This document shows, in pieces, positions 1 to 8,413 of a stretch of DNA of 18,743 nucleotides. Below the pieces are notes generated by a model. It was not told the DNA's origin, ran no database searches, and worked only from the letters and a program-made list of their open reading frames with translations. A program made the position numbers and the translations under genes. Every line of letters starts with the position of its first letter. Within the stretch, counting starts at the first letter, position 1. The stretch comes from Sulfurimonas sp. (GTDB taxonomy: Bacteria; Campylobacterota; Campylobacteria; Campylobacterales; Sulfurimonadaceae): positions 1 through 18,743 of the forward strand of contig JAMOSE010000015.1 in assembly GCA_027063215.1 (NCBI GenBank), in the 5' to 3' direction.

Positions 1-8
1 TTAAAAAC

Positions 9-1181
9 CTACTTTGTTTTTACTTCTTGTACAAAATCATCAATGCGTTTAATACCTTCACGAATAGTTGCAATACCAGTTGCAAATGAAAATCTAAAAT
101 AACCTTCACTTCCAAAGCCAACACCCGGAACAACTGCTACACCTTTGTTTTTTAAGAGTTCTTGAGAGAAAGTTAAAGAGTCATTGCTTACCTCTTTAAT
201 ATTTACAAAAAGATAAAAAGCACCATCAGGTTTTAAAACACTGAGTCCATCTATCTCATTAAAGAGTTTTACTGCTTCATCACGGCGTTTGATAAACTCT
301 TTTTTCATCATAGCAATATCATCATCTGCACTACCATCGAGTCCGGCAATAGCAGCGTATTGTGTAATGGAGTTAATATTGGATGTGCTTTGAGATTGGA
401 GTTTTTTTGTTGCTTTGATAAGTTCTGTGTCATAAGCAGCCATATAACCAAATCTCCATCCTGTCATTGCTACAGATTTTGAAAGACCATTTATGGTAAT
501 TGTACGTTTGAACATATCTTCGCTGATTGAAGCGGTAGCTGTAAACTCACCTTCATAAGTAAGTTTTTCATACATCTCATCACTTGCAACTAAAATATCA
601 GTACCTTTTAGAACATCAGCCAATGCAGTCAGTTCTGCTTTTGAATAGACTGCTCCTGTCGGATTGGAAGGTGTTGTCAGTATAAGCATTTTTGTTTGAG
701 GTGTAATTGCATCTTGTAACTGTTTTGGAGTGATTTTAAATCCACTGCTATCATCTGTTTGAATTGTAACAGGTTTTCCTCCACAATATTTTACAAGTTC
801 AGGATAGGTTACCCAGTATGGTGCAGGAATAATAACTTCGGCACCATCTTCAATGGTTGCTGAAAAAAGATTAAAAAGCGAGTGCTTAGCACCGTTATTT
901 GTAATGATCTGATTTGGTGCATACTCTAAGTTGTTATCACGTTTGAGTTTTGTTGCAATAGCTTCTTTAAGTGATGGTATACCATCAACTGCAGTGTATT
1001 TTGTAAATCCACTGTTAATTGCTGCAATAGCAGCATCTTTAATAACCTGAGGTGTATCAAAATCAGGTTCTCCCGCAGAGAAACTCAGAATGTCTTTTCC
1101 TTCTGCTTTTAACTCTTGAGCGAGTGTTGATACTGCAATAGTGATCGATTCAGATAGTGCGTTAATGCGATTTGTTAGCAT
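9..1181 (-). CDS. aspC: Class I PLP-dependent aminotransferase (aspartate aminotransferase type)
   Basis: This 390-residue protein has the hallmarks of a fold-type I, class I aminotransferase of the AspB subgroup, which transfers the amino group between aspartate and 2-oxoglutarate in the cytoplasm. The PLP Schiff-base lysine is K235 in SKSVAMTGWRFGY, N173 in SNPTGAVY contacts the PLP ring, and R363 in YFRFSFAT is the expected substrate-carboxylate arginine. The N-terminal segment with FSAGEPDFDTP is also typical, and the length is normal. The ATG start has an AAAGGG ribosome site about 5 nt upstream. It is the last gene of the minus-strand run, but 77 bp separate it from cysE. That gap holds a hairpin and a TATAAT box, so it can be transcribed alone. 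Exact substrate specificity (aspartate, or also aromatic amino acids or prephenate) cannot be read from the sequence. Confidence 0.93.
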   Translation of the reverse strand: MLTNRINALSESITIAVSTLAQELKAEGKDILSFSAGEPDFDTPQVIKDAAIAAINSGFTKYTAVDGIPSLKEAIATKLKRDNNLEYAPNQIITNNGAKHSLFNLFSATIEDGAEVIIPAPYWVTYPELVKYCGGKPVTIQTDDSSGFKITPKQLQDAITPQTKMLILTTPSNPTGAVYSKAELTALADVLKGTDILVASDEMYEKLTYEGEFTATASISEDMFKRTITINGLSKSVAMTGWRFGYMAAYDTELIKATKKLQSQSTSNINSITQYAAIAGLDGSADDDIAMMKKEFIKRRDEAVKLFNEIDGLSVLKPDGAFYLFVNIKEVSNDSLTFSQELLKNKGVAVVPGVGFGSEGYFRFSFATGIATIREGIKRIDDFVQEVKTK

Positions 1182-1210
1182 AAAAACCCTTTAGGTGAAA
1201 TATTGAAAAG

Positions 1211-1216
1211 ATTATA
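1211..1216 (-). promoter_or_regulatory. -10 box for aspC
   Basis: A perfect TATAAT reads on the minus strand about 30 nt upstream of the aspC ATG. No convincing -35 is present 17 bp further up, as is usual for the vegetative sigma factor of Campylobacterota, where the -10 dominates. This is a prediction from sequence only. Confidence 0.55.
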
Positions 1217-1245
1217 CTGAAAATATGATGTAGTTTTGTTGAGAG

Positions 1246-1271
1246 AATGAAAAACTTTTTAGTTTTTCATT
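1246..1271 (-). terminator. Perfect 11-bp hairpin at the end of cysE
   Basis: AATGAAAAACT at 1246-1256 and its exact complement at 1261-1271 are separated by four bases. The cysE stop codon (1259-1261) falls in the loop and edge. Read on the minus strand the second arm is U-rich but no U-run follows it, and the stem is AU-rich. It may be a weak terminator, attenuator or 3'-end stabiliser between cysE and aspC. Confidence 0.45.
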
Positions 1272-1960
1272 GATTTAATAAAAGATTCATAAATTTGTTC
1301 AAGTTCAAGATCCTGTTCAAGGACTTCTTTGTTATCTCTTACAAGTATATGTTCTAAAACGGCAACCCTTTTTAAAAGATACTCAAACATCTCTTTATTG
1401 ATATCTGGAAGCATATTGTGCATAAAAGGATCTTTACATCTTCCTTTTTCTATAACATGAGCAGGAATCCCTATGGCTGTTGAACACTCAGGGACTGGTT
1501 TTACAACTACAGAATTTGCCCCGATTTTTGCATTTTCACCTATTTCAATGTTTCCAAGTACTTTTGCACCTGCACCGATAACTACCCCTTTTTTTATAGT
1601 AGGATGGCGTTTTCCATGCATTAATGATACTCCACCAAGTGTGACTCCTTGATAGATTACAACATCATCTTCAATGATTGCAGTTTCACCAATAACGACT
1701 CCGGTACCATGATCAATAAAAACACGCTGTCCAATTTTTGAAGCAGGGTGGATGTCAATATTTGTTAAAATATGTGTTATACCCATAATCATTCTTGCTA
1801 AGCGTTTAAAGTTTGCATTGTAGAGTTTATGAGCTACTCTATGCCATGCAACCGCCCAAACACCAGGATAGTTAAAGAGAAAGTCAAGTCGTGAGTTTAA
1901 AGCCGGATCGTTCTTGTATGCATTGGAAAAATCTTCTTTAATCTCTGCAAAAATTCCCAT
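1259..1960 (-). CDS. cysE: Serine O-acetyltransferase
   Basis: This 233-residue enzyme acetylates L-serine with acetyl-CoA to O-acetylserine, the committed step of cysteine synthesis. The N-terminal helical part (about 1-65) is followed by a left-handed beta-helix of hexapeptide repeats (about 70-175, for example VVIGAGAKVLGNIEIGENAK). Residues expected from E. coli CysE are present: D69 in IDIHPAS and H84 in IDHGTG form the catalytic dyad, and H119 in GKRHPT is the equivalent of His193. It is shorter than the E. coli enzyme, as in the short epsilonproteobacterial and Gram-positive forms. The ATG is preceded by GGGATATT, partly overlapping the speA stop codon 8 bp upstream, so translation is probably coupled to speA. 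The C-terminal tail beyond the beta-helix (about 185-233) is helical and not diagnostic. Confidence 0.95.
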   Translation of the reverse strand: MGIFAEIKEDFSNAYKNDPALNSRLDFLFNYPGVWAVAWHRVAHKLYNANFKRLARMIMGITHILTNIDIHPASKIGQRVFIDHGTGVVIGETAIIEDDVVIYQGVTLGGVSLMHGKRHPTIKKGVVIGAGAKVLGNIEIGENAKIGANSVVVKPVPECSTAIGIPAHVIEKGRCKDPFMHNMLPDINKEMFEYLLKRVAVLEHILVRDNKEVLEQDLELEQIYESFIKSMKN

Positions 1961-1968
1961 AATATCCC

Positions 1969-3798
1969 TTAGTTTGTTGTTCTTAGATATCCATTTTGAT
2001 GGACAAAAGTTTCTAATTTTGAAAGTGTATCACTTTTTTCTTTTTCTGTGATAAATTCACTCTTTTCGAGCTTACTTTTAAGTTTATTTAAAATTTCTTC
2101 TTTGTTATAACCAATTGAATGTAAAATATCTAAAATATTTTTTGATTCTATTGCATTGGTGATTTTATAGCCGTTATCTGTTACAATAATTGTGTATTCA
2201 TTGGGATGAGTAAAAAGATTATGTTGCATACCAAGCGTCTCCTGATAGGCACCAACATTGAAAAAAGCAAGAAAATAATCCTCTTCATCAATATTTACAT
2301 CATGTAGATAGAGCGGTTTTTGTGGATCAAAACCGATTTCACCATCACTGTCACAAGTGATATCCCACAGTGATGCAGCACGAAGCGGGATCGTGTTTAA
2401 GTGATGAATCGGCATAACAGGAAAGTGCTGTCCAAGTCCCCAGTAATCAGGAAGACTCTGAAAAATTGATGCATTGATAAGGTAGCGTTCCTGTAATTTG
2501 ATCTGAAGCTGTTCTAACTCATTTGTAGGGTTGGATGATTTGAGATAGAGTGCTTTTTTAATGATATTATGCACTAAAATCTCTGCATTTGATCTGTCTT
2601 GCAGATCAATATATCCCAGATCAAAAAGGGTAAAGAGCGATTCCATATGATCAAGGGCATCATGGAGGTACTCTATACAGTTTGCATTGTTTAAGAGACG
2701 ATTTAATTCACGCAACTCTTCAATAAGCGGAGGATTATTCTCTTTAAAGTTAAGAAGTTTTTCCTGATAATCCTGAGAGAAAAGTTCAAGAACAGGAGTA
2801 ATGAGTACTGCATGCGAGGCTACTATAAACCTTCCTGATTCTGTAAAGATATCAGGGTGGGGTACCTCTTTTGCATTCATAATTTCACCAAGTAAAAAGA
2901 CAACAGAACTTGAAAACTCATCTATAGAGTAGTTTCGTGCATATGCTTGTTCATGCTGATCATACTCAACTGCAAGACCCCCACCGATGTTAATGCTAGA
3001 GAGTGCATCTGCTCCCATTTTCTTAAGCTCTGCATAGATATTTCCGGCTTCTCGCAGTGCTTTTTTGAGTGGTGCAATATCTGCCATCTGAGAGCCAATA
3101 TGAAAGTGAATCATTGTAAGCTTATGCAGCAGATTTTCATTTTTTAGCAGTTTTACAGCTTCTATGATCTCTGTAGATGTAAGCCCAAATTTTGCATCCA
3201 TACCACCACTTTTTGCCCAGATACCACTGCCGGCACTGTGAAGTCGTACCCGAATACCGATATTTGGCACTTTGAGTTTGCATTTAGAAGCAACACTAAT
3301 GATCGTCTCTAATTCATTAAGACCTTCAATGGTGATAGTAATATTTTGTCCACTTTGTGCGGCAATAAAACCAAGCGTAAGCATCTCTTCATCTTTAAAA
3401 CCGTTAACTGTAATGTTTGCACTATTTGGTGTTTTACTCATTGCCAAGATAAGCTCAGCCTTGCTACCTGCTTCAAGCCCATAGTTATATCTCTCCCCAA
3501 GCGTTGTAATGGCTTCAACCAGAGAGGGGAATTGATTTACTTTCAGTGGAAAGACAGCTTTGAAAGAACCCTTATAACTATTTTCTTCTATTGCTTTGTC
3601 AAAGTAATTATAAAGAGTTTTAATCTGTCTTTCAATTAAGTGTGGAAAGCGCAAAACCATAGGACCTTTAACATCAGTTGAGCGGATGTCATTTGTAATC
3701 TTTAGAAGGGAAGGCATAGATTTATAGTTAAGTTTGATCTCTCCATCTTCAATGATAAAGTTTTTATTTGCCCAGATATTTAGTCCAAAATTGTTCAA
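1969..3798 (-). CDS. speA: Biosynthetic arginine decarboxylase
   Basis: This 609-residue PLP enzyme converts arginine to agmatine, the first step of polyamine synthesis. In Campylobacter this feeds putrescine and then spermidine by the carboxyspermidine route (family knowledge). The N-terminal alanine-racemase-like barrel carries the PLP lysine K86 in AVFPLKVNQ, and the C-terminal beta domain carries the catalytic cysteine C482 in DITCDSDG. Both motifs match E. coli SpeA. The length agrees with the Helicobacter and Campylobacter enzymes. Translation starts at TTG (3796-3798). The ribosome site TAAGGTAG ends 4 nt before it, and its TAA is the stop codon of the upstream glutamate-synthase-like gene, which indicates translational coupling. 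No in-frame ATG lies near this position. Confidence 0.95.
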   Translation of the reverse strand: MNNFGLNIWANKNFIIEDGEIKLNYKSMPSLLKITNDIRSTDVKGPMVLRFPHLIERQIKTLYNYFDKAIEENSYKGSFKAVFPLKVNQFPSLVEAITTLGERYNYGLEAGSKAELILAMSKTPNSANITVNGFKDEEMLTLGFIAAQSGQNITITIEGLNELETIISVASKCKLKVPNIGIRVRLHSAGSGIWAKSGGMDAKFGLTSTEIIEAVKLLKNENLLHKLTMIHFHIGSQMADIAPLKKALREAGNIYAELKKMGADALSSINIGGGLAVEYDQHEQAYARNYSIDEFSSSVVFLLGEIMNAKEVPHPDIFTESGRFIVASHAVLITPVLELFSQDYQEKLLNFKENNPPLIEELRELNRLLNNANCIEYLHDALDHMESLFTLFDLGYIDLQDRSNAEILVHNIIKKALYLKSSNPTNELEQLQIKLQERYLINASIFQSLPDYWGLGQHFPVMPIHHLNTIPLRAASLWDITCDSDGEIGFDPQKPLYLHDVNIDEEDYFLAFFNVGAYQETLGMQHNLFTHPNEYTIIVTDNGYKITNAIESKNILDILHSIGYNKEEILNKLKSKLEKSEFITEKEKSDTLSKLETFVHQNGYLRTTN

Positions 3799-3807
3799 TT
3801 TTCTACC

Positions 3808-5547
3808 TTAAACATGCAATTTCTGATGGAAATATTGATCAATATCAAAATAGATTTCTCCATTTCTGTTTTTAAATGTAAGATGTTTTTTATTGAGATC
3901 TTTGAATTTTTTTATACCCATAACAGCTAAAACAACTTTCATACTTTTAATGAGATTTTTATGATAGTTTCCAATCTCCCGTCCCTCTTTTACAACAAGG
4001 TAGGATGCCCGTTTTTTTTCATCTTGTGTGGCCATACCGACAGGACAGACATGGGATCCAAAACCAGAGCACATACGGGCACGAATACAGCCACCACTCA
4101 TCATAAAACCTCGTGCTATTCCAATCGCATCAGCACCCATACAAAGTGTAATAATGGCATCATCAGGTGTCAAAATTTTTCCGCTTGCAATAATCTTGAT
4201 CTCTTCTCTTAAACTGTACTGTTTTAAGATGGTATCTAAGATATACAAAGCATTGTTTGTTGTAAGTCCTACAGATTCCATAAGTTCTAGTGGTGCAGTG
4301 GCACTTCCACCTTCACCACTGTCAACGGTGATAAAATCAGGAAGTGTTTTGCCTGCATTTTTATGTTTTTGCATAGCTTCTGCAAGCTCTTTAATTGAGT
4401 CTGTATCGGAGATAACTATTTTAAATCCAACAGGTTTTTTAGATAATGTTTGCAGTTTTGAAACAAAATTTAAGAGCTGCTCTGTTGTATCTGCATAAGG
4501 AAATCTGTTTGGTGAGAAGATATCTTTACCCTCTGGTACACCACGATAGTAGGCAATATCGGCTGTTACTTTTTTGCCTGCTAGTTTCCCACCAGTCTGT
4601 TTTGCACCCTGTGCAATTTTGATCTCAGTCATACGACAAAATCGCATCACTTTTTGGTAACGATCTGCATCAAATTTTCCATCTTTGCCGCGAACACCAT
4701 AGAGTCCTGAACTCATTTGAAAGATCATATTTGGTATTTCAGCTGGAACCTCTTTTGGAAATACTTCCAGGGGTGCATCCCAATTTACCCGAAAGAGGAC
4801 ATGTGTATTTGTATCATATATATAAGTATTTTGCGTCTTTTTGTTTAAGAGAGCATTTCTGTACCATTTAAGTGCAATTTTTCTATTAAAGAAAAAGTCC
4901 CCCATCTTAAAAACAAATTCAGCATAAGGTGTACGCTTTACAATTTCAAGATATTTGTCTTTATTGGGATCAGGCTTGAGTGTAAAGAGATGATTTGAAG
5001 TAAGAGAACCCTCACCGATATTAATAGTTAGCTTTGAATCACGTCCAGCGATACTAAAAGCACGTATTGCTTCGGGAGAGAGGGCTCCATCACTCATAGC
5101 AGAACGAATAATTGGGGTATGGGATACAAAAGGGTTTTCTCTATTTTGTCCAAAAACTACATTTGTATCACTGCTTACTTCGTCTTCATTTAAAACACTT
5201 GAAGCATGCTTTATAATAAAACGAGAACCTGAAAAAGGCTGTGTGACTGAAAAAGATTGATAGTTTGGTTTGTCTTTTGCCGCTTTGTAAACCCAGTCAA
5301 CTTTGTCTTTTGATTCATAAAATGTCTCTTCTGCAAAATATTGGCGCAACGGTTCACGAAGTGCTTCAAAGAGATATCTAAAACGGCCTATAACAGGATA
5401 GTTAATAAGTAGGGCATGTTTTCGTTGTACATATTTGTCATAAATATATAAAAAGAGTATAACAGCTACAAGAGCAAGGAGAAAGAACTCTAAAAATTCT
5501 AAAAAGAATGCCCATAAACTATCTATTATATTAACAGAATTCTGCAT
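3808..5547 (-). CDS. Membrane-anchored FMN/Fe-S glutamate-synthase-like protein
   Basis: This 579-residue protein belongs to the FMN-binding glutamate-synthase family (the GltB synthase domain without the glutamine amidotransferase domain, as in B. subtilis YerD). One strongly hydrophobic helix at about residues 12-34, followed by a basic stretch, should anchor it to the inner membrane with the enzyme domain in the cytoplasm. Family motifs are SAMSDGALSPEA, NIGEGSLTSNH, TVDSGEGGSATAP (from 407) and a C-terminal cysteine cluster at C487, C493 and C501, where GltB binds a 3Fe-4S cluster. The cysteine spacing is C-x5-C-x7-C instead of the C-x5-C-x4-C I recall for GltB. No NADPH-binding domain is present, so the electron donor and true reaction are unknown. 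The ATG shares one base with the hisS stop (TAATG). The gene is extra compared with the remembered Campylobacter operon. Confidence 0.85.
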   Translation of the reverse strand: MQNSVNIIDSLWAFFLEFLEFFLLALVAVILFLYIYDKYVQRKHALLINYPVIGRFRYLFEALREPLRQYFAEETFYESKDKVDWVYKAAKDKPNYQSFSVTQPFSGSRFIIKHASSVLNEDEVSSDTNVVFGQNRENPFVSHTPIIRSAMSDGALSPEAIRAFSIAGRDSKLTINIGEGSLTSNHLFTLKPDPNKDKYLEIVKRTPYAEFVFKMGDFFFNRKIALKWYRNALLNKKTQNTYIYDTNTHVLFRVNWDAPLEVFPKEVPAEIPNMIFQMSSGLYGVRGKDGKFDADRYQKVMRFCRMTEIKIAQGAKQTGGKLAGKKVTADIAYYRGVPEGKDIFSPNRFPYADTTEQLLNFVSKLQTLSKKPVGFKIVISDTDSIKELAEAMQKHKNAGKTLPDFITVDSGEGGSATAPLELMESVGLTTNNALYILDTILKQYSLREEIKIIASGKILTPDDAIITLCMGADAIGIARGFMMSGGCIRARMCSGFGSHVCPVGMATQDEKKRASYLVVKEGREIGNYHKNLIKSMKVVLAVMGIKKFKDLNKKHLTFKNRNGEIYFDIDQYFHQKLHV

Positions 5548-6761
5548 TACAATTCTTCTATACGAATTGTTTTTTCAATTTTTTCTTCTAGATCTTTTAC
5601 CCAAATAGTGTTATTTTCAAGCTCATTGGAACCGATTACACAACAGTAACGGGCATTGACTTTATCTGCAGATTTAAGATGATTTTTCAGATTTCTTGCA
5701 CGATATTCACAGCTTGCTTTATCTGTTTTTCTTTTTTGTTGTGTTAATGCGATAATGCGATCAACGGCTTCCTCATCCATAGCACCAAAGAAGTAACCCT
5801 CACGAGAAACTTCCGGCATCTCAATAAGTTCTAAAAGACGTTCAATTCCCATAGCAAATCCAACCGCAGGAGTAGGGCGTCCGTCTAAAAACTCTACAAG
5901 TCTGTCGTAGCGTCCGCCACCTGCAATGGCACTCTGACTTCCGATGTTATCACTGACAAACTCAAAAGCAGTTTTTGAGTAGTAGTCCAGTCCGCGAACA
6001 AGATTTGTATCTATCTCATAGGTGATGTTGTTTGCATCTAAAATAGTTTTGAGTTTTGCAAAGTCACTCTCACAACGCTCACACAGAGAGTTGATGAGTT
6101 TTGGTGCATTTTCATAAAGGCTTTGGCATTTTTCATTTTTACAATCAAGCACACGAATAGGGTTTGTTAATTTTCTTCTTTGACAATCTTCACAAATTTC
6201 ACTCTCAACACTCTCAATGAAGTTGACAAGATTATCACGATATGGAGGCATACACTCTTTGCATCCCAGAGAATTAAGCTGGAGACGATACCCAATACCA
6301 AGAGCACCTAAGATATCTGCAACCATCATAATCATAACAGCATCTTCATACACACTTTCAACTCCAAAACTCTCTACACCAAACTGGTGAAATTCACGCA
6401 GACGGCCTTTTTGTGGTCGCTCATAACGAAACATCGGTCCATGATAAAAAAATCTGTGTGTTCCACCGGCACGATCGAGTTTGTTTTGAATAAATGCACG
6501 AACAACGCCTGCAGTTCCTTCCGGACGCAAGCAGACATCATTACCGCCTTTGTCTTCAAACTGATACATCTCTTTGCCGACAATATCACTTGATTCTCCA
6601 ACAGATCGTTTAAAGAGTGCAGTCTCTTCTAAAAGAGGTGTTTCAATATAATGAAATCCATATCTTTGTGCTATTTCTGTAGCTGTTTGTATAAAATATG
6701 TAAATCTTCTTGATTCCTCATAGCTCAGAATATCATTCATCCCTCTAAGTGATTTAATCAT
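5547..6761 (-). CDS. hisS: Histidyl-tRNA synthetase
   Basis: This 404-residue class II aminoacyl-tRNA synthetase charges tRNA-His. The N-terminus (IKSLRGMNDIL) is typical. Motif 2 (FRYERPQKGRLREFHQ), the HisRS signature LVRGLDYYSKTAFEF, the glycine-rich stretch AIAGGGRYDRLV and motif 3 GFAMGIERLL are all present in order. Two cysteine pairs sit in the insertion domain (CKECMPPY and CEDCQRR, then CKNEKCQ and CERCE). This suggests a zinc-ribbon-like insertion, common in epsilonproteobacterial HisRS but not metal-proven here. The C-terminal anticodon domain looks short or divergent for the family. The ATG has the strong ribosome site AAAGGAAACCG. It lies 66 bp downstream of tmk, the second-widest gap in this minus-strand run. 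Confidence 0.95.
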   Translation of the reverse strand: MIKSLRGMNDILSYEESRRFTYFIQTATEIAQRYGFHYIETPLLEETALFKRSVGESSDIVGKEMYQFEDKGGNDVCLRPEGTAGVVRAFIQNKLDRAGGTHRFFYHGPMFRYERPQKGRLREFHQFGVESFGVESVYEDAVMIMMVADILGALGIGYRLQLNSLGCKECMPPYRDNLVNFIESVESEICEDCQRRKLTNPIRVLDCKNEKCQSLYENAPKLINSLCERCESDFAKLKTILDANNITYEIDTNLVRGLDYYSKTAFEFVSDNIGSQSAIAGGGRYDRLVEFLDGRPTPAVGFAMGIERLLELIEMPEVSREGYFFGAMDEEAVDRIIALTQQKRKTDKASCEYRARNLKNHLKSADKVNARYCCVIGSNELENNTIWVKDLEEKIEKTIRIEEL

Positions 6762-6795
6762 CGGTTTCCTTTAAAAATATGTAGTTTTTTTGTAT

Positions 6796-6801
6796 ATAAT
6801 A
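6796..6801 (-). promoter_or_regulatory. Possible internal -10 box for hisS
   Basis: In the 66-bp tmk-hisS gap the minus strand reads TATTAT, with an overlapping TATATA, about 35 nt upstream of the hisS ATG. This could boost hisS-speA-cysE expression independently of flgA. The gap is extremely AT-rich, so chance matches are likely. Confidence 0.3.
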
Positions 6802-6827
6802 ATATCATTTTTTCTCTTGTAAGTACT

Positions 6828-7403
6828 TTATAAGTTGATATTATTTAATATCTCGTTTGTAACATTTGCTATACTCTTTGTAGCATCAATCTCTACAAGT
6901 TCAATATTTAAGAGCTTTGCTGCTTTTATGATTGCTTCTTGTATATCTAAAAGATATGCACTTCCGCGTAATTCTATACCATCAAGTTCTTTTTGTGAGA
7001 GTCTGTACTCTAACTCCTCTTTTGTCAGTTTGAGCAAAAAAACTTTTTGTGGATAGATGCCGTCTGTTGCAAATCGATTAAGGTGTACTATGGCAGTTTC
7101 ATTGATCTCTCCCTGAGAGAGGGCATAGGCAACACCACTGACAACTGAGCGATCAGAGATGATCATTTTGTCTAGATTTGGTTTGATTACTTCTTGAATA
7201 TGTTCTGCCCGATCGGCTAAAAAGAGTAGAAATTCTGCTTTTTTACTTTGTGCTTTTGCGCTTAGCACCAAGGATCTGATCTCTGCTCCAATGGCAGTAC
7301 CTCCCGGCTCTTTTGTGATGATGGCATCAGAAAAATGCTTTTGAAGTGCTGCAATCTGTGTACTTTTTCCTGCTGTATCTATCCCCTCTATTGCAATGTA
7401 CAT
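6828..7403 (-). CDS. tmk: Thymidylate kinase
   Basis: This 191-residue P-loop kinase phosphorylates dTMP to dTDP. The Walker A loop is at residues 7-15 (GIDTAGKST). EPGGT supplies the usual Pro-Gly-Gly after it, and SDRSVVSGVAY holds the conserved Asp-Arg pair that contacts the nucleotide monophosphate. The length is slightly below the 205-215 typical of Tmk but matches Campylobacter and Helicobacter proteins. The ATG is preceded by GGGAG and lies inside the 3' end of coaD (16-bp overlap), so expression is coupled to coaD. Confidence 0.93.
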   Translation of the reverse strand: MYIAIEGIDTAGKSTQIAALQKHFSDAIITKEPGGTAIGAEIRSLVLSAKAQSKKAEFLLFLADRAEHIQEVIKPNLDKMIISDRSVVSGVAYALSQGEINETAIVHLNRFATDGIYPQKVFLLKLTKEELEYRLSQKELDGIELRGSAYLLDIQEAIIKAAKLLNIELVEIDATKSIANVTNEILNNINL

Positions 7404-7879
7404 TTATCTATACTCCCTATGATTTGCTGTACTTCCTGTGGTAGAAGATGTTCTATCTTTCCGTTGAATTTTAAAAGATTGCGAACTATAGATGAGCTGA
7501 TAAAAGCGTGTTTGAGTTTTGGCATTAGATAGACAGTCTCTATAGTCTCATCCAAAGAGTTGTTTAAATAGCCAAGTTGTAGTTCATACTCAAAATCACT
7601 GACTGCTCGAAGTCCACGTATAAGAACTTTTGCATCATGTTCATGAGCCAGTTCAACTGTAAGATTGTCAAAGCCGACAACACGGACACCTTTAATTTCT
7701 TTAACGGCAGCTTCAGTCATATGAATACGTTCATTGAGTGAAAACATTGGTTTTTTGTCTTTGGATTCTGCAACTGCAACAATCACTTCATCAAAGAGAT
7801 TTCGTGCACGTTCAATGATGTCAAAATGACCATTGGTAATAGGATCAAATGTTCCGGGGTAGAGTGCTGTTTTTTTCAA
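7388..7879 (-). CDS. coaD: Phosphopantetheine adenylyltransferase
   Basis: This 163-residue nucleotidyltransferase joins 4'-phosphopantetheine and ATP to dephospho-CoA, the penultimate step of coenzyme A synthesis. The family signature YPGTFDPITNGHFDII sits at residues 7-22, with T10 and H18 as nucleotide-binding and catalytic residues. The C-terminal SSSIVRNL is the expected ISS(T/S)xxR-type motif. The length is normal. Translation starts at TTG (7877-7879), six nt after the ribosome site GGGAG; that site overlaps the end of ubiX, whose stop is only 3 bp away. The 3' end overlaps tmk by 16 bp. Confidence 0.95.
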   Translation of the reverse strand: MKKTALYPGTFDPITNGHFDIIERARNLFDEVIVAVAESKDKKPMFSLNERIHMTEAAVKEIKGVRVVGFDNLTVELAHEHDAKVLIRGLRAVSDFEYELQLGYLNNSLDETIETVYLMPKLKHAFISSSIVRNLLKFNGKIEHLLPQEVQQIIGSIDKCTLQ

Positions 7880-7882
7880 AGA

Positions 7883-8413
7883 TTACTCCCATCTTTTATA
7901 TAAATTATTTTCAATATCCAGTAGATCAAACCACTTTCCTATAGTGAAGTTCTCCATCTCATCAAGTGTTAGTTGTTCAGAGTAGTAAGCCATAACAGGT
8001 GGTGCTATAATAACACCCAAAGTAGCAAGTTTGTGCATATTTTCAAGTGCAATAGCTGAAAAAGGCATCTCTCTGGGTGCTAAGATAAGCTTTTTATGCT
8101 CTTTAATCATAACTGCTGCTGCACGTGTTACAAGGTTGTCAGCAATACCGCAGGCAATTTTTGCCAGAGTATTCATAGAGCAGGGTGCAATAAGCATCGC
8201 TTCAGCCCCAAAAGAACCGGATGCAATGGACGCTGAAATATCTTCATTTTGATGTTGGACCACATTATGCATCTCTTTTTGTAAAACAACTTTGGAATGT
8301 TTGGACATTATAAAGTGCTTTTCTATCTCATCGGGCAGTAAAGAGAGTGCTTTTATGCCTAAATTTACTCCGCTTGCACCACTTGTCGCAATAATAATTT
8401 TTCTTTTTTTCAT
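7883..8413 (-). CDS. ubiX: Flavin prenyltransferase UbiX/Pad family
   Basis: This 176-residue flavoprotein-fold enzyme prenylates FMN to make the prenyl-FMN cofactor of UbiD-type decarboxylases (family knowledge). Visible motifs are IATSGASGVNLG near the N-terminus, SSKHSK-like MSKHSKVVL, SASIASGSFGAEAMLIAPCSMNTLA, CGIADNLVTRAA, LILAPREMPFSAI and IIAPPVMAYY, ending in LYKRWE. All align by eye with E. coli UbiX. The ATG overlaps the flgA stop in an ATGA junction. No UbiD partner is in the window. In this lineage it may serve a UbiD acting in quinone synthesis, but that is inference. Confidence 0.9.
   Translation of the reverse strand: MKKRKIIIATSGASGVNLGIKALSLLPDEIEKHFIMSKHSKVVLQKEMHNVVQHQNEDISASIASGSFGAEAMLIAPCSMNTLAKIACGIADNLVTRAAAVMIKEHKKLILAPREMPFSAIALENMHKLATLGVIIAPPVMAYYSEQLTLDEMENFTIGKWFDLLDIENNLYKRWE

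Noticed and set aside
4028..4498. Plus-strand open frame of 156 codons opposite the glutamate-synthase-like gene
   Set aside because: It is antisense to a clearly conserved coding sequence including the cysteine cluster, has no ribosome site and matches no family.
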